Shown: in pieces, positions 44,214 to 54,279 of the stretch | How the letters are laid out: every line of letters begins with the position of its first letter | Position numbering within the stretch: the stretch's first letter is position 1 | From: JAAYCU01 sp964401335 | GTDB lineage: Bacteria; Planctomycetota; Phycisphaerae; UBA1845; PWPN01 | NCBI GenBank assembly: GCA_964401335.1 | Contig: CAYNYK010000004.1 | Span: 26,039-90,038, forward strand | Direction: 5' to 3' | Length of the DNA stretch: 64,000 bases | The notes under the pieces: generated by a model | Database searches by the model: none | What the model was told of the DNA's origin: nothing | The model's input: the letters and a program-made list of their open reading frames with translations, nothing else | Made by a program: the position numbers and the translations under genes

Positions 44214-45368
44214 TCAGGACGCCAAGCCGATGGTTTCCAACAACAACAGGAAACCATCCTGCGTACCGATGGGGCTGATGGTTTCGTCCAACACGGAGTT
44301 TTTGAACCGCTGGTCGTATAGAAAGGTTTCCGCGTCTCCGGTGGTGTCCATGAGGTCCAAAACGTCGGCTACATGGTTTAATCCAAGAAGGTGACCGATC
44401 TCGTGAGTGGCTACATTTCCGATGGCCGTGCCCAACTCGTCGGCGGACAAGATCCGTCCAAACCGGCTCGGGGTGAACATTTCGGTGAAGATGATGGCCT
44501 GATCGTTGGGATTGCTGTTGAAAGCGTCGATTCGCTGAGAAACGCCGTAAGCCTGAGAATTGTAACCTCCGAATAGTACCGTCGAATAGTCGCCGGTCGG
44601 CAGCGTGCTACCCGGCAAAACCCGCACATCCAGTGCTAATCCCTCGAAATTATCACGGACGGTCGTGACAACCTGCTGGCGCACCGCGGCGGTCATCCCT
44701 GTATACGCTTCGGAAATCTCGGCGGTATCAAACGGCCCCACGTAATACGTTTGGTCACCGGGGATGGAAATCGTGCCACCGTTAAAATTCAAGACCACCA
44801 CCTGGCCTTCGGTAGCCGGCGGCTGGCCGCCACGAACCACTGCGATTTGAATCTCATAAGCGCCGATACTTTCCTGTCTCGTGGCGAACCACGATGCGTA
44901 AATCGCCAGAAAATACACCTCGCTGGAACGGCGAACCACTTCGTTGATGAAAGGATCCAGTTGCATTAGATCAAGGTTGCGATCATCGTTTTCGAATGCG
45001 ATCTTCCCTTGCTCGTCAAACACGGCGACGGCCGCGTCGAGATCGCTGGAGGGCGTGCCTACGTCGATAAGCACGCGATCACCTTCGGCCATGGGCCCTA
45101 GGGAATAAACGTCAACATCGGTGGCATAACTGATACGTCCTCTTAATTGCCCCAGGTCCTTGCTGTCCAGAATGACCTCGACCGGCTCGGCAAAGGTATC
45201 GTTGGGCTCCCCCTGAATCTTCATGTTTGGATAGAGATTGGGATTTATGCCGACATTACCGTCCTCTACGGCGGTCCATCCTCCATCGCAGCCGCCCACG
45301 ATAAAAATTGCCGAGAGCGCCACCCCAAGGTAGCCCATGCCTAACGGACGTCTTCGACTGAATCTCAT
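44214..45368 (-). CDS. metzincin-like zinc metalloprotease lipoprotein
   Basis: A 384-residue protein with a lipoprotein signal (LGVALSAIFIVGGC). Residues ~50-165 resemble a bacterial pre-peptidase (PPC-like) beta domain (EPNDTFAEPVEV, RGRISYATDVDVYSLGPMAEGDRVLID). The C-terminal half has the metzincin zinc site HEIGHLLGLNH, followed by a Met-turn-like DLMDTTG. It is likely a surface or periplasmic protease. It is convergent with the amidohydrolase gene 34 bases away and has a good ribosome site (GAAGGGAAGG). Confidence 0.8.
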   Translation of the reverse strand: MRFSRRRPLGMGYLGVALSAIFIVGGCDGGWTAVEDGNVGINPNLYPNMKIQGEPNDTFAEPVEVILDSKDLGQLRGRISYATDVDVYSLGPMAEGDRVLIDVGTPSSDLDAAVAVFDEQGKIAFENDDRNLDLMQLDPFINEVVRRSSEVYFLAIYASWFATRQESIGAYEIQIAVVRGGQPPATEGQVVVLNFNGGTISIPGDQTYYVGPFDTAEISEAYTGMTAAVRQQVVTTVRDNFEGLALDVRVLPGSTLPTGDYSTVLFGGYNSQAYGVSQRIDAFNSNPNDQAIIFTEMFTPSRFGRILSADELGTAIGNVATHEIGHLLGLNHVADVLDLMDTTGDAETFLYDQRFKNSVLDETISPIGTQDGFLLLLETIGLAS

Positions 45369-45898
45369 GCAAACAACCTTCCCTTCTGGCGTCTCCGCGG
45401 CGAATGAGTCGCGTAAACAATACAGTATATGCCCAAACCAAGCGAGCGAAAGGCATTATTGATGGGAAATTCAATATCACTAATATTATGAATGCTAATT
45501 ATTAGAATTAAGAAAACTCAAAATCTTAGATCATAAAATATGCACACTAAACCATCTTGTCTAATAAATAGGCATAAAAAGGTCAAGTAGCTAAAACTAT
45601 CGCCTTTTTTAACCATTCTACGCAGGTTTTGTTTTTCCCGTTTCGTGGTACACCAATTGCACATCAGGATTGGCAGCATAATGATCGGGCAATTGGAGGC
45701 GAGGGTGATTGTTTCTGGAATAACAGGGGCACCACCCCGCATGAGGATGATTATTCACAAGAGCGGGAGATTTCGCTCAACCTGCCCGCTTTGGGTATGC
45801 ATGGCGTTTTCCGAGCCGAAGCGGTTAAAAAGATCAGTTTTGATCACCGACCGCGGCTCTTATGGGATCACAGTTTTCTTACACAAGGATCGAAAGAG
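45369..45898 (+). promoter_or_regulatory. glnA upstream region
   Basis: Very A/T-rich at 45460-45620, then the sigma-54 promoter at 45646-45661, then a ~225-base leader up to the ribosome site (AAGGA) of glnA. The leader is open in frame with glnA but is not protein-like. No riboswitch or clear NtrC site is recognised. Confidence 0.5.
45646..45661 (+). promoter_or_regulatory. sigma-54 promoter of glnA
   Basis: TGGTACACCAATTGCA matches the sigma-54 consensus (TGGCAC...TTGCA) with GG and GC exactly 10 bases apart. It lies in front of a glutamine synthetase gene, a classic nitrogen-regulated target. Confidence 0.7.
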
Positions 45899-47350
<1,452 letters not shown>

Positions 47351-47388
47351 GAACGTCGCCTGTTTTCAGGATTTCTTTCACCTTCTCG

Positions 47389-47427
47389 CGCCCGCGATCA
47401 GTTGGACTGGTCGCGGGCGTTTTATTT
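47389..47427 (+). terminator. intrinsic terminator after glnA
   Basis: An 11-bp GC-rich stem (CGCCCGCGATC with GGTCGCGGGCG, one G-T pair), nine-base loop, then TTTTATTT. It lies 39 bases after the glnA stop. Confidence 0.85.
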
Positions 47428-47530
47428 CACGGGACGTCGTCACGGAATCGTCGGTAAGTGAAAAGCTTTCTGCTTCATTCGTACCATCAACCTCTAGTCA
47501 GATATACACACGATAGCTTATAATTCCGCC

Positions 47531-49078
47531 ATGAAAGAAACCATCGCCATCATCGATTTCGGCAGCCAGTATTCCCAACTGATCGCCCGCCGCGTCCGCG
47601 AAAATCGCGTTTTCAGCGTAGTCTGCGCTCCCGACGTGGATCCGGATCAACTACGAGAGATGAACCTGGCCGGTTTGATTTTCACCGGCGGGCCAGCCAG
47701 CGTCTACGAACCCGGCGCGCCGCGCTGCCATAAGGGATTGCTCGATCTTGGCGTACCAATTCTCGGAATCTGTTATGGCATGCAGATCAGCAGCCTGCTG
47801 CTTGGAGCGGAGGTGAACGCCGCCCCGGCCCGAGAATACGGACGGGTCCGACTCGAAGTCCTCCACGATAGCGACCTGCTTAACCATGTCGCTTCCCCCA
47901 CCAATGTCTGGATGAGCCACGGAGATATGGTCCACTCCCTGTCGGCGGATTTCATCCCGCTGGCCCGGACGGCCAACTGTCCGATCGCGGCCGTCCGCCA
48001 TCGCCATAAGCCCGTATTCGGCGTGCAATTCCACCCGGAGGTTACGCACACGCCTTGCGGCGGACAGATCCTGCGCAATTTTCTGTACAACATCTGTGGT
48101 TGCAGCGGTTCATGGGAAATGCGCAGCTTCGTCACCGAAGCCGTCGAAGCCATCCAACAGCGCGTCGGGGCTCATGAACGGGTCATTTGCGGACTGTCCG
48201 GCGGAGTGGACAGCAGTGTGACCGCCGCCTTGCTCCATGCGGCCATCGGCGATCGACTCGTCTGCATCTTCGTGGACAACGGCGTGCTCCGCAAGAACGA
48301 AGTACAACTCGTCGAATCGACTTTCCGCGAGCATTTCAAAATCGATCTGCACGTCGCGAATGCCGCCGATCGTTTCCTGGCCAGGCTGGCCGGCGTTACC
48401 GAGCCGCAGGAAAAACGCCGACGGATCGGCCACGAGTTCATCGAGGTCTTCAAGGAGGAAGCCCGGAGCATCCCCCACGCCCGCTTCCTCGCCCAAGGCA
48501 CGCTTTATCCCGATGTCATCGAATCGGGTCATGGCCTGGCCGGTCAGGCGGCCAACATCAAGCTGCATCATAACGTCGGCGGATTACCCGCCGAACTCGG
48601 TTTCGAGTTGATCGAGCCCCTGCGCGATCTGTTCAAGGACGAAGTCCGATCGGTCGGCGAACATCTCGGCCTGCCGGAGGAGATTGTCTGGCGCCATCCC
48701 TTCCCCGGTCCGGGCCTGGCCGTCCGAATCATCGGTGAAGTCACTCGCCGCAAGGTCAAACTCCTTCAGGACGTGGACGAAATCGTCATCGAGGAAATCC
48801 GCGCGGCCGGTTGGTACAACAAGATCGGACAAGCCTTTGCCGTCCTGCTGCCGGTCAGCGCGGTGGGCGTCATGGGCGATGGACGCAGTTACGAAGGTCA
48901 GCAGGTGGTGGCCCTGCGCTTCGTGGAGACCAGCGACTTCATGACCGCCGACTGGGTCCATCTCGACTATGAGGTGCTCGGCCGCATCTCCTCGCGGATC
49001 ATCAATGAGGTGCCCGGCGTCAATCGCGTGGTCTACGACATCTCCAGCAAGCCGCCCAGCACGATCGAATGGGAATAA
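47531..49078 (+). CDS. guaA: GMP synthase (glutamine-hydrolysing)
   Basis: A 515-residue two-domain enzyme. The N-terminal class I glutamine amidotransferase has its Cys in LGICYGMQ and His/Glu in FGVQFHPEV. The ATP-pyrophosphatase domain has the P-loop GLSGGVDSSV, and the C-terminal dimerisation domain ends in the usual KPPSTIEWE. It converts XMP to GMP using glutamine, linking it to glnA upstream by metabolite but not by transcript, since a terminator lies between them. It starts at 47531 and ends at an overlapping terminator. Confidence 0.97.
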   Translation: MKETIAIIDFGSQYSQLIARRVRENRVFSVVCAPDVDPDQLREMNLAGLIFTGGPASVYEPGAPRCHKGLLDLGVPILGICYGMQISSLLLGAEVNAAPAREYGRVRLEVLHDSDLLNHVASPTNVWMSHGDMVHSLSADFIPLARTANCPIAAVRHRHKPVFGVQFHPEVTHTPCGGQILRNFLYNICGCSGSWEMRSFVTEAVEAIQQRVGAHERVICGLSGGVDSSVTAALLHAAIGDRLVCIFVDNGVLRKNEVQLVESTFREHFKIDLHVANAADRFLARLAGVTEPQEKRRRIGHEFIEVFKEEARSIPHARFLAQGTLYPDVIESGHGLAGQAANIKLHHNVGGLPAELGFELIEPLRDLFKDEVRSVGEHLGLPEEIVWRHPFPGPGLAVRIIGEVTRRKVKLLQDVDEIVIEEIRAAGWYNKIGQAFAVLLPVSAVGVMGDGRSYEGQQVVALRFVETSDFMTADWVHLDYEVLGRISSRIINEVPGVNRVVYDISSKPPSTIEWE

Positions 49079-49111
49079 AAAATGCCCGGATACGTCGAGT
49101 ATCCGGGCATT
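49077..49111 (-). terminator. intrinsic terminator of the lipoprotein gene at 49141 (minus strand)
   Basis: A perfect 13-bp stem (AATGCCCGGATAC / GTATCCGGGCATT) with a five-base loop and a six-base T run on the minus strand. It overlaps the guaA stop and may also help end guaA transcription. Confidence 0.85.
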
Positions 49112-49140
49112 GAATCGCGTTACCGATTCACCCGGCGTTT

Positions 49141-50193
49141 TCACTCAAATTCCACTTCGCCGGTCACCGTATCCACCAGGATAAAACCACCGGCAACCGA
49201 GAAAATGTACTTGGGATTTTCCACGCCCGGATAGAGCGGCTGGAACAGTTCCCAACTGCTGAACGGCGGTTCGTAGCCCGCGTCCATCGCCAGGCCCCAG
49301 GCCTCCACCACGTCCATGGTCACCAAACTCAAGTCCACGAACGTGATACCGAAGGGCATGCTATCCCAATCTTCTACCGTCCATTCGCCGTCATAGGTCA
49401 ACCGCCAGACGCGTACGTCGGGATCGTTAAGAGCCACGGCGAAGAAATCCCAGACATTGGTATCCCCGGGCGCCTCTAGCGGTTCGCCCGCGCCATCCCG
49501 GCCACCGGCCCAGATGATGAACGCGCTGCGGGCCGTTTCCTTGATTTTGGCGTCGGCCTGGGCCACATACTGGACGCTCACACTGTCCTCGCCGGGCGCC
49601 GAGCCGAGCGGCGGCTCCTCGGTCTCACCGATCGTTATCACGGTGACTTCCTGAGTCACGGTGTCGATGGTTACCGACTTATCCTCATAATTGAATCCAT
49701 ACAACGGATTGGGGTAATCCGGATGGAGCGGCTGGTACAGACTCCATTGCCAGAAGTCGTCGGCATGGCCGTCATTCGCGAGCAACGTACGAGCCTGGGC
49801 CTCGGAAAGAGTAACCTGGGTCAGATCCACATAGCCGACCCCGACGAGCGGACCGGTCAATTCTTCAGTCGTCCACGTTTGCTCGACCGCATCATAAGTC
49901 AGAAGCCAATAGGTAGCGTTGTTCTCCGGATTGACGGCCATAAAAGTGTAGGTCAGCGTCATGCTGCCTTCGCCACAGAGGCTGGCCCCATTGACCCCGC
50001 CGGCGGAGTATACGATCGCGTCGGGATCGCTCTGTTGGACACGGGTCGTCGCCTCCTGAATCAACGTTTGCGCCTCCGGCGTTGTGCAAGGTTCTTCATC
50101 CGGTCCCGCTGGGCAACCCTGCCCGATAACCAGCATGGCCAAGACCATCGCCAACATGGCAATTAAGACATTCTTTCTTTTTGACACAATCAT
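49141..50193 (-). CDS. lipoprotein with two copies of an unknown ~120-residue domain
   Basis: 350 residues from the ATG at 50193 (AAAGGA upstream). The lipobox is MLVIGQGC, followed by PAGPDEEPC. The mature part holds two alignable repeats. The first has WLLTYDAVEQTWTTEELT, VGYVDLTQVTLSEAQARTLL, WSLYQPLHPDYPNPLYGF and TIDTVTQEVTV. The second has WRLTYDGEWTVEDWDSMP, ITFVDLSLVTMDVVEAWGLA, WELFQPLYPGVENPKYIF and LVDTVTGEVEF. The C-terminal segments of each half resemble PepSY-like propeptide strands, but no family is assigned. Function unknown. It ends at a strong terminator. Confidence 0.65.
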   Translation of the reverse strand: MIVSKRKNVLIAMLAMVLAMLVIGQGCPAGPDEEPCTTPEAQTLIQEATTRVQQSDPDAIVYSAGGVNGASLCGEGSMTLTYTFMAVNPENNATYWLLTYDAVEQTWTTEELTGPLVGVGYVDLTQVTLSEAQARTLLANDGHADDFWQWSLYQPLHPDYPNPLYGFNYEDKSVTIDTVTQEVTVITIGETEEPPLGSAPGEDSVSVQYVAQADAKIKETARSAFIIWAGGRDGAGEPLEAPGDTNVWDFFAVALNDPDVRVWRLTYDGEWTVEDWDSMPFGITFVDLSLVTMDVVEAWGLAMDAGYEPPFSSWELFQPLYPGVENPKYIFSVAGGFILVDTVTGEVEFE

Positions 50194-50567
50194 TACCTTC
50201 CTTTCAACAAGAACCACTTACCCAAGCGCCGACAACAATTTCAAACTGAAACAGAAATATCGGCGTACCCGTGTAATGAGTTGAATCCATTTCGATCAGC
50301 AGGTGAATCAATAACGGCAAACAAGCCCGAAGATAACCTTTATGACGGGCGGGGCATGATTTCAACCGCCTCGGAAAAGGGCCATTGGGCGATACAGGAC
50401 TCGAACCTGTGACCTCCTCGGTGTAAACGAGGCGCTCTAGCCAACTGAGCTAATCGCCCGGAGCAGGGACAGAGTCGGATGACGGCCGCACCCTGCGTTA
50501 ACAGCTTATCAGCATAAAACAGACCCGGCTTAACCGCAAGACGACCATCGGCCGTGACCGGCTCGGA
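50194..50567. other. intergenic region with tRNA-Val
   Basis: Holds tRNA-Val (50386-50459, minus). The remaining parts, including 50220-50380 and 50461-50567, show no gene or clear signal. Confidence 0.5.
50386..50459 (-). tRNA. tRNA-Val (anticodon TAC)
   Basis: Full cloverleaf on the minus strand: acceptor GGGCGAT/ATCGCCC, D arm GCTC/GAGC, anticodon stem CCTCG/CGAGG with loop TTTACAC (anticodon TAC), T arm ACAGG-TTCGAGT-CCTGT, discriminator A. No CCA is encoded. Confidence 0.95.
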
Positions 50568-51887
50568 TCAATGCTGCCACATGGCCTGATATCCCTTGTG
50601 CATCATCAGGTGGTCGACCAGGATCATGGCCATGAACGCCTCGGCCACCGGCCAGATGCGGGCCACCAGGGTCGGATCACGGCGGGTGACGGCCTTGAGT
50701 ACCGCGGGGGTGCGCTCGACCTTGTCGATCGTATCCTGGTCTTTGCTGATGGTCGGCGTGGGCTTGACCGCCAGCCGGGCCACAATGGTCTGGCCCGTGG
50801 TCAGCCCGCCGGTGATGCCGCCGGCGTGATTGCTCTTGAAAATGACGTTCTTTTTCGCATCAGCGGTCATCTGGTCGTTGCATTGGTAACCGGTCATGTC
50901 CTTGACCCGCAGACCTTCACCGATCTCCACCGCCTTGACCGCGCCGATGCTCATCATCCGGCCGAGCTCGCCGTCGAGCTTCTTGAACACCGGCTCGCCC
51001 AGACCCGCAGGCACACCGGTAGCCACCACCTCGACCAATCCGCCGCTGGAATCACCGGCCTCCTTGATCTCGATAATCTTGCGGACCATTTCGTCGGCCG
51101 CCGCCAGGTCCGGACAGAACAGGCTCGGATGCACGCCGTATTCCTTGCGAACCCGAGCTTCGTCCATGGGGATGGCCGGGAACTTGCCGATCATTCGCTC
51201 AACCTCGGCCAGAACCGGCGTCTTTTCGAGGAAACGCATGCCCGGCTTGATCCGTCCTTCCTTGTAGACGAAGTTCCAGATCGGATCGTGTTCCTTACGC
51301 ACCGTTCGATAGGCCTTGGCCTTTTCGCGAATCCGCTCGATGGGCATTTCGGGAGCGGTTACTCCGGCCGCCTCTTTTACGTAAGCGGTTACCTCGATAC
51401 CGTGCAGAGCGAGGATGACCTTGGCCACCACGCCGGCGGCCACGATGGTCGAGGTATAACGCCCGCTGAAAATGCCTGCCCCGATGGCGTCGTCCCAGTG
51501 CCCGTACTTCTGATAAGAAGCATAGGAGGCATGGCCCGGCCGCGGCGTGCGGTTGGTCACCTGGTACTGCTCGATGTGCTCGAAGTGTCGATCGAGGTTG
51601 GGGATCAGGATGCCGAAGGGCGTACCGTTGGTCGCAAATGCATTCTTGAAGCCGGGCATGGTATCGGCCGCGTTGGTTCCCGTGAAAATCAGAGGGATGT
51701 CCGGCTCGCGGCGCGGGCTGGTCAGTTCGCCTTGCCCGGGCTTGCGGATCAAAAGATCCTGGTAAATCTCCTCCTCAGTGATGGTCAACCCGGGCGGTAC
51801 ACCCTGGATATGAATGGTCAACCCATCCTGATAGGAGCCGCCCGCCACGGTCACTTTGAACAGAGTTCCGATGTCGCAACCTAACAT
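50568..51887 (-). CDS. divergent chorismate synthase homologue lacking conserved histidines
   Basis: 439 residues from the ATG at 51887 (AAGGAG 9 bases upstream), longer than the usual ~360. The fold signatures are kept: RKPGQGELTSPRREPD, RPGHASYASYQKYGHWDD (His119), GIFSGRYTSTIVAAG (second signature, Ser141-Gly-Arg143) and WPVAEAF. However, the first signature, normally GESHG, reads GGSYQDG with Tyr19 in the catalytic His position, and the third, normally RHDP, reads RRDP (Arg403). Inserted segments lie around 71-90 and 180-230. It may still bind reduced FMN and an EPSP-like ligand, yet the chemistry is probably altered. It could alternatively be this lineage's only chorismate synthase. It is a single gene. 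Confidence 0.8.
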   Translation of the reverse strand: MLGCDIGTLFKVTVAGGSYQDGLTIHIQGVPPGLTITEEEIYQDLLIRKPGQGELTSPRREPDIPLIFTGTNAADTMPGFKNAFATNGTPFGILIPNLDRHFEHIEQYQVTNRTPRPGHASYASYQKYGHWDDAIGAGIFSGRYTSTIVAAGVVAKVILALHGIEVTAYVKEAAGVTAPEMPIERIREKAKAYRTVRKEHDPIWNFVYKEGRIKPGMRFLEKTPVLAEVERMIGKFPAIPMDEARVRKEYGVHPSLFCPDLAAADEMVRKIIEIKEAGDSSGGLVEVVATGVPAGLGEPVFKKLDGELGRMMSIGAVKAVEIGEGLRVKDMTGYQCNDQMTADAKKNVIFKSNHAGGITGGLTTGQTIVARLAVKPTPTISKDQDTIDKVERTPAVLKAVTRRDPTLVARIWPVAEAFMAMILVDHLMMHKGYQAMWQH

Positions 51888-52443
51888 GCTTTCTGCTCCT
51901 TGGCGTCTTGCCCTAAGGTCTTGTGAGGCCATTGGTTATCGTAACGATCGGCCACGAGGGGCCCCGCTCGGCCCGCCCGAATGGTATGAGTATAGAATAT
52001 TCGCTCGGGGATTCCAAGAGACCGGAACATGAGACCGTTTCCAAGTGCAACCAGGTGGATCCCGTGCGATGTTCGAGCAAACAAAATGATTGGATGAGCA
52101 AGTCAGCCCGTGAGCAAGTAAGCGAGGAGAATGATGGGGGCAGACAGCGGTGATACAATGATTGCATGGGTTTGTCGCTGTATCACCGGGGCTGGGAACA
52201 TTCGACCCGCTTGTCCTCCTTGCACAGGGGAAATAGGATGCGCAACCGCTATTCCGCGGTCAGTACAGTGGAATGATGATGCGAGATAAGCCGTTTCCCG
52301 TAATTGTGATTCCGGGAATCAATTAATGTCCCATACGGTTATTCTTGTTGTTCTCATTGCAGCGGTCCTTACGAACACCGCTATGAGTCTCCTCTGTAAC
52401 GTCAAATGGTTAAATGGTTTAATAATAGGAAACAGTCACTTAT
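51888..52443. other. intergenic region with repeat fragments
   Basis: No gene is seen. It contains a family A repeat copy at 52103-52127, a 10-bp inverted repeat (CGGTGATACA at 52148-52157 with TGTATCACCG at 52179-52188), and the left end of the RAYT-flanking inverted repeat at 52424-52446. Confidence 0.5.
52103..52127 (+). repeat. dispersed repeat family A copy (diverged)
   Basis: CAGCCCGTGAGCAAGTAAGC followed by GAGG is a diverged copy of the element at 501-552 and 2480-2503. Confidence 0.4.
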
Positions 52444-53188
52444 TTATATCTTCTTTTTGGCATCCTTCTGCCTTTTCGGCCGTCCGACCGGCAGCGGGCG
52501 GAGGCGACGGCCGAGCTTATGCTCCAGCCTGGCCAGCAGCCGATCCGAAGCCAGCGGCCGGCCCCGGCTCGTATGCAGCCGCAGCCGCCGCGTTTCCTCC
52601 GGGTCGTCCCCGGCCCGCAAGGCTTCCTTCCACTTGGCCGGCGACCACTCTTTGGCCCAATACTCCAAATCCAGCAAACCGCTGGCATCGGAGCCGCCCG
52701 TATGCGCCATCGCGCTCGACCACACATACATCCACGGCACCCGCGTCAGCCGCGCCCGCACCGGATTGCGTTCCACGTAAACCAGAGCATTCCACAGGTG
52801 CGGCTCGTCCAGTGTACAGGAAAAAAAGCGGTTTTGCCATAAATGCCCGCTCCGGCCGTGCAGCCGGTTCACATACTGCGTATACAGGAAATGAGTCCGC
52901 CCGACCGCCTGGGCCAGCGCTTCCTCCCCGGCCGGGACCGCCACCAGATGCACGTGATTGCTCATCAGGCAATAGCCCAGAATCGTCAGCCCGAACCGCC
53001 CGGCCTGCTGTTTCAACAACCCCAGGTACACCCGCCGGTCGTCATCCACGAAAAACACGTCCTGACGGTTGTTGCCTCGCTGCGTCACATGATGCGGCCG
53101 ACCCGGTAGCACGATTCTGGATACGCGTGGCATGATCGTAGTATACGCCGCTATGCTCTAAGAGTCAATATAGGCGACTGTCCCTATT
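52424..53188 (-). mobile_element. RAYT transposase unit with flanking inverted repeats
   Basis: A Y1-type transposase gene (52444-53133) is bracketed by imperfect inverted repeats of ~22 bases. The left copy at 52424-52446 begins AATAGGAAACAGTCACTTAT. The right copy at 53167-53188, reverse-complemented, begins AATAGGGACAGTCGCCTAT. They differ by one indel and a few changes. Such ends beside a RAYT gene suggest a mobile or once-mobile unit. Confidence 0.65.
52444..53133 (-). CDS. REP-associated tyrosine (Y1/HUH) transposase
   Basis: A 229-residue protein of the Y1_Tnp/RAYT family. It starts RVSRIVLPGRPHHVTQRGNN, carries the HUH motif as CLMSNHVHLV (His60, His62), and has Tyr84 and Tyr87 in HFLYTQYVNR as catalytic-tyrosine candidates. 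Also typical are GHLWQNRFF and YVERNPVRARL. RAYT proteins cut single-stranded hairpin DNA and are linked to the spread of REP repeats, so this gene could act on the hairpin elements in the region. It is clearly more GC-rich than the genes to its left. A Gly/Arg-rich C-terminal extension (~165-229) is present. Confidence 0.9.
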   Translation of the reverse strand: MPRVSRIVLPGRPHHVTQRGNNRQDVFFVDDDRRVYLGLLKQQAGRFGLTILGYCLMSNHVHLVAVPAGEEALAQAVGRTHFLYTQYVNRLHGRSGHLWQNRFFSCTLDEPHLWNALVYVERNPVRARLTRVPWMYVWSSAMAHTGGSDASGLLDLEYWAKEWSPAKWKEALRAGDDPEETRRLRLHTSRGRPLASDRLLARLEHKLGRRLRPLPVGRPKRQKDAKKKI

Positions 53189-53283
53189 AATCAATCAGTA
53201 ACGACCGCCCTTTACCGCCTTGTTGCGCCGCGGGCCGGTAAATGGAGGGAGGCGGACCGGCTTCGTGGAAACTCCGCCGCGTT

Positions 53284-54279
53284 TCAGGCGCGCGACGCAC
53301 CCCGCCGCCGCCGCAAGAACCAGCCGCCGAGGGTCAGCAGGGCGAGCGAAGCGGGTTCGGGGACGATATAGATAATGTCCCAGGGGTCGCTCAGGCCGGT
53401 CACCAGGGGCTCAAGGCCGCTGCCGTCCAGGTGGGAGCGCCAGATCGTGCCGCTGCCCGGATCGGTGATGAACAGCCACCCGTCGGCCAGGTCCAGGGCC
53501 AGGCCGGTCGGCTCGACCAGGCCCGCGGTGATCAGGTCGGTCACCCCCGTCACGCTCGGCGGCGAGTTGTAGGCCAGATCGGCGCGGCGCACCTGGCCCG
53601 CGGCCGCGTCGGTGAAGATCACAAACGGCATCACCGGATCGGGGTCGGTATGTCCGACCACCTCGCGCGGGTCGCCCAGCCCGCCGAGCAGCTCGCTCAA
53701 GCCGCTGCCGTCCTGCTTCGCCCACCACAGCTTGCCCGCCCCCGGATCGCTGATGAACAAACCGTCATGGGCGTTGTCCAAGGCCAGCCCCGCCGGATGC
53801 ACCAGGCCCGTCTCGACGATGGGGGTCGGCGGTGGGTCAAAGCTTTCGGCCCCGCGCACCCGGCCATAGCGATACAGCGTGCCCTCCGTGGCGTCCGTCC
53901 AGAGCCAACGGTCGTAAAAGACGCCAGGCTTATCGGGGTCGGCGGTCGTTCGGGAGACGATGCCGGTCGGGTTGGACCCGACGGCGCTGAAGGAACCCGG
54001 GCTGGTCCCATCCAGACGGCAGGCGCGGATCAGCGGCATGATCGGTTCGGGGTCGGTAGTATAGACATAGCCCAGGGCGGGGTTGTAGGTCAGGCCCTGG
54101 GGCGTGGTCCATCCCGTGGCCACGTCCTGGACGGCCGCCTCCGGGGTCAAGGCCAGCTTCTGCACCTTGCCCGTTCCGCGGTCGGTCCAGACGATGGTGG
54201 GCGCCTCGGGGTAGAAGTCCGCGTGCGCGAGCGGGACGCCCGCCAGCAGACCGAGCAACAGCGTCAGGTAGCGTTTCAT
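53284..54279 (-). CDS. PEP-CTERM exported beta-propeller protein
   Basis: 331 residues from the ATG at 54279 (GGAGGG ribosome site). Signal peptide (YLTLLLGLLAGVPLAHA), then repeated ~45-residue blades of the YWTD/NHL type (VTGWTTPQGLTYNPALGYVY, LVHPAGLALDNAHDGLFISD, LVEPTGLALDLADGWLFITD). The C-terminus is a textbook PEP-CTERM signal: VPEPASLALLTLGGWFLRRRR. Such proteins are cut and sorted to the surface by an exosortase encoded elsewhere. GC content is high, as in the RAYT gene next to it, so both may have arrived together. Confidence 0.85.
   Translation of the reverse strand: MKRYLTLLLGLLAGVPLAHADFYPEAPTIVWTDRGTGKVQKLALTPEAAVQDVATGWTTPQGLTYNPALGYVYTTDPEPIMPLIRACRLDGTSPGSFSAVGSNPTGIVSRTTADPDKPGVFYDRWLWTDATEGTLYRYGRVRGAESFDPPPTPIVETGLVHPAGLALDNAHDGLFISDPGAGKLWWAKQDGSGLSELLGGLGDPREVVGHTDPDPVMPFVIFTDAAAGQVRRADLAYNSPPSVTGVTDLITAGLVEPTGLALDLADGWLFITDPGSGTIWRSHLDGSGLEPLVTGLSDPWDIIYIVPEPASLALLTLGGWFLRRRRGASRA

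Noticed and set aside
45661..45700. Second sigma-54-like site (TGGCAGCATAATGATC) just downstream of the glnA promoter
   Set aside because: It lacks the GC at the -12 position, so it does not fit the consensus.
50571..51884. 437-codon plus-strand frame opposite the chorismate synthase homologue
   Set aside because: Mirror frame of a GC-rich gene. The minus-strand product matches a known fold throughout, the plus one nothing.
52326..53135. Plus-strand frame over the RAYT gene
   Set aside because: Pro/Ala/Arg-rich translation antisense to a clear HUH transposase.
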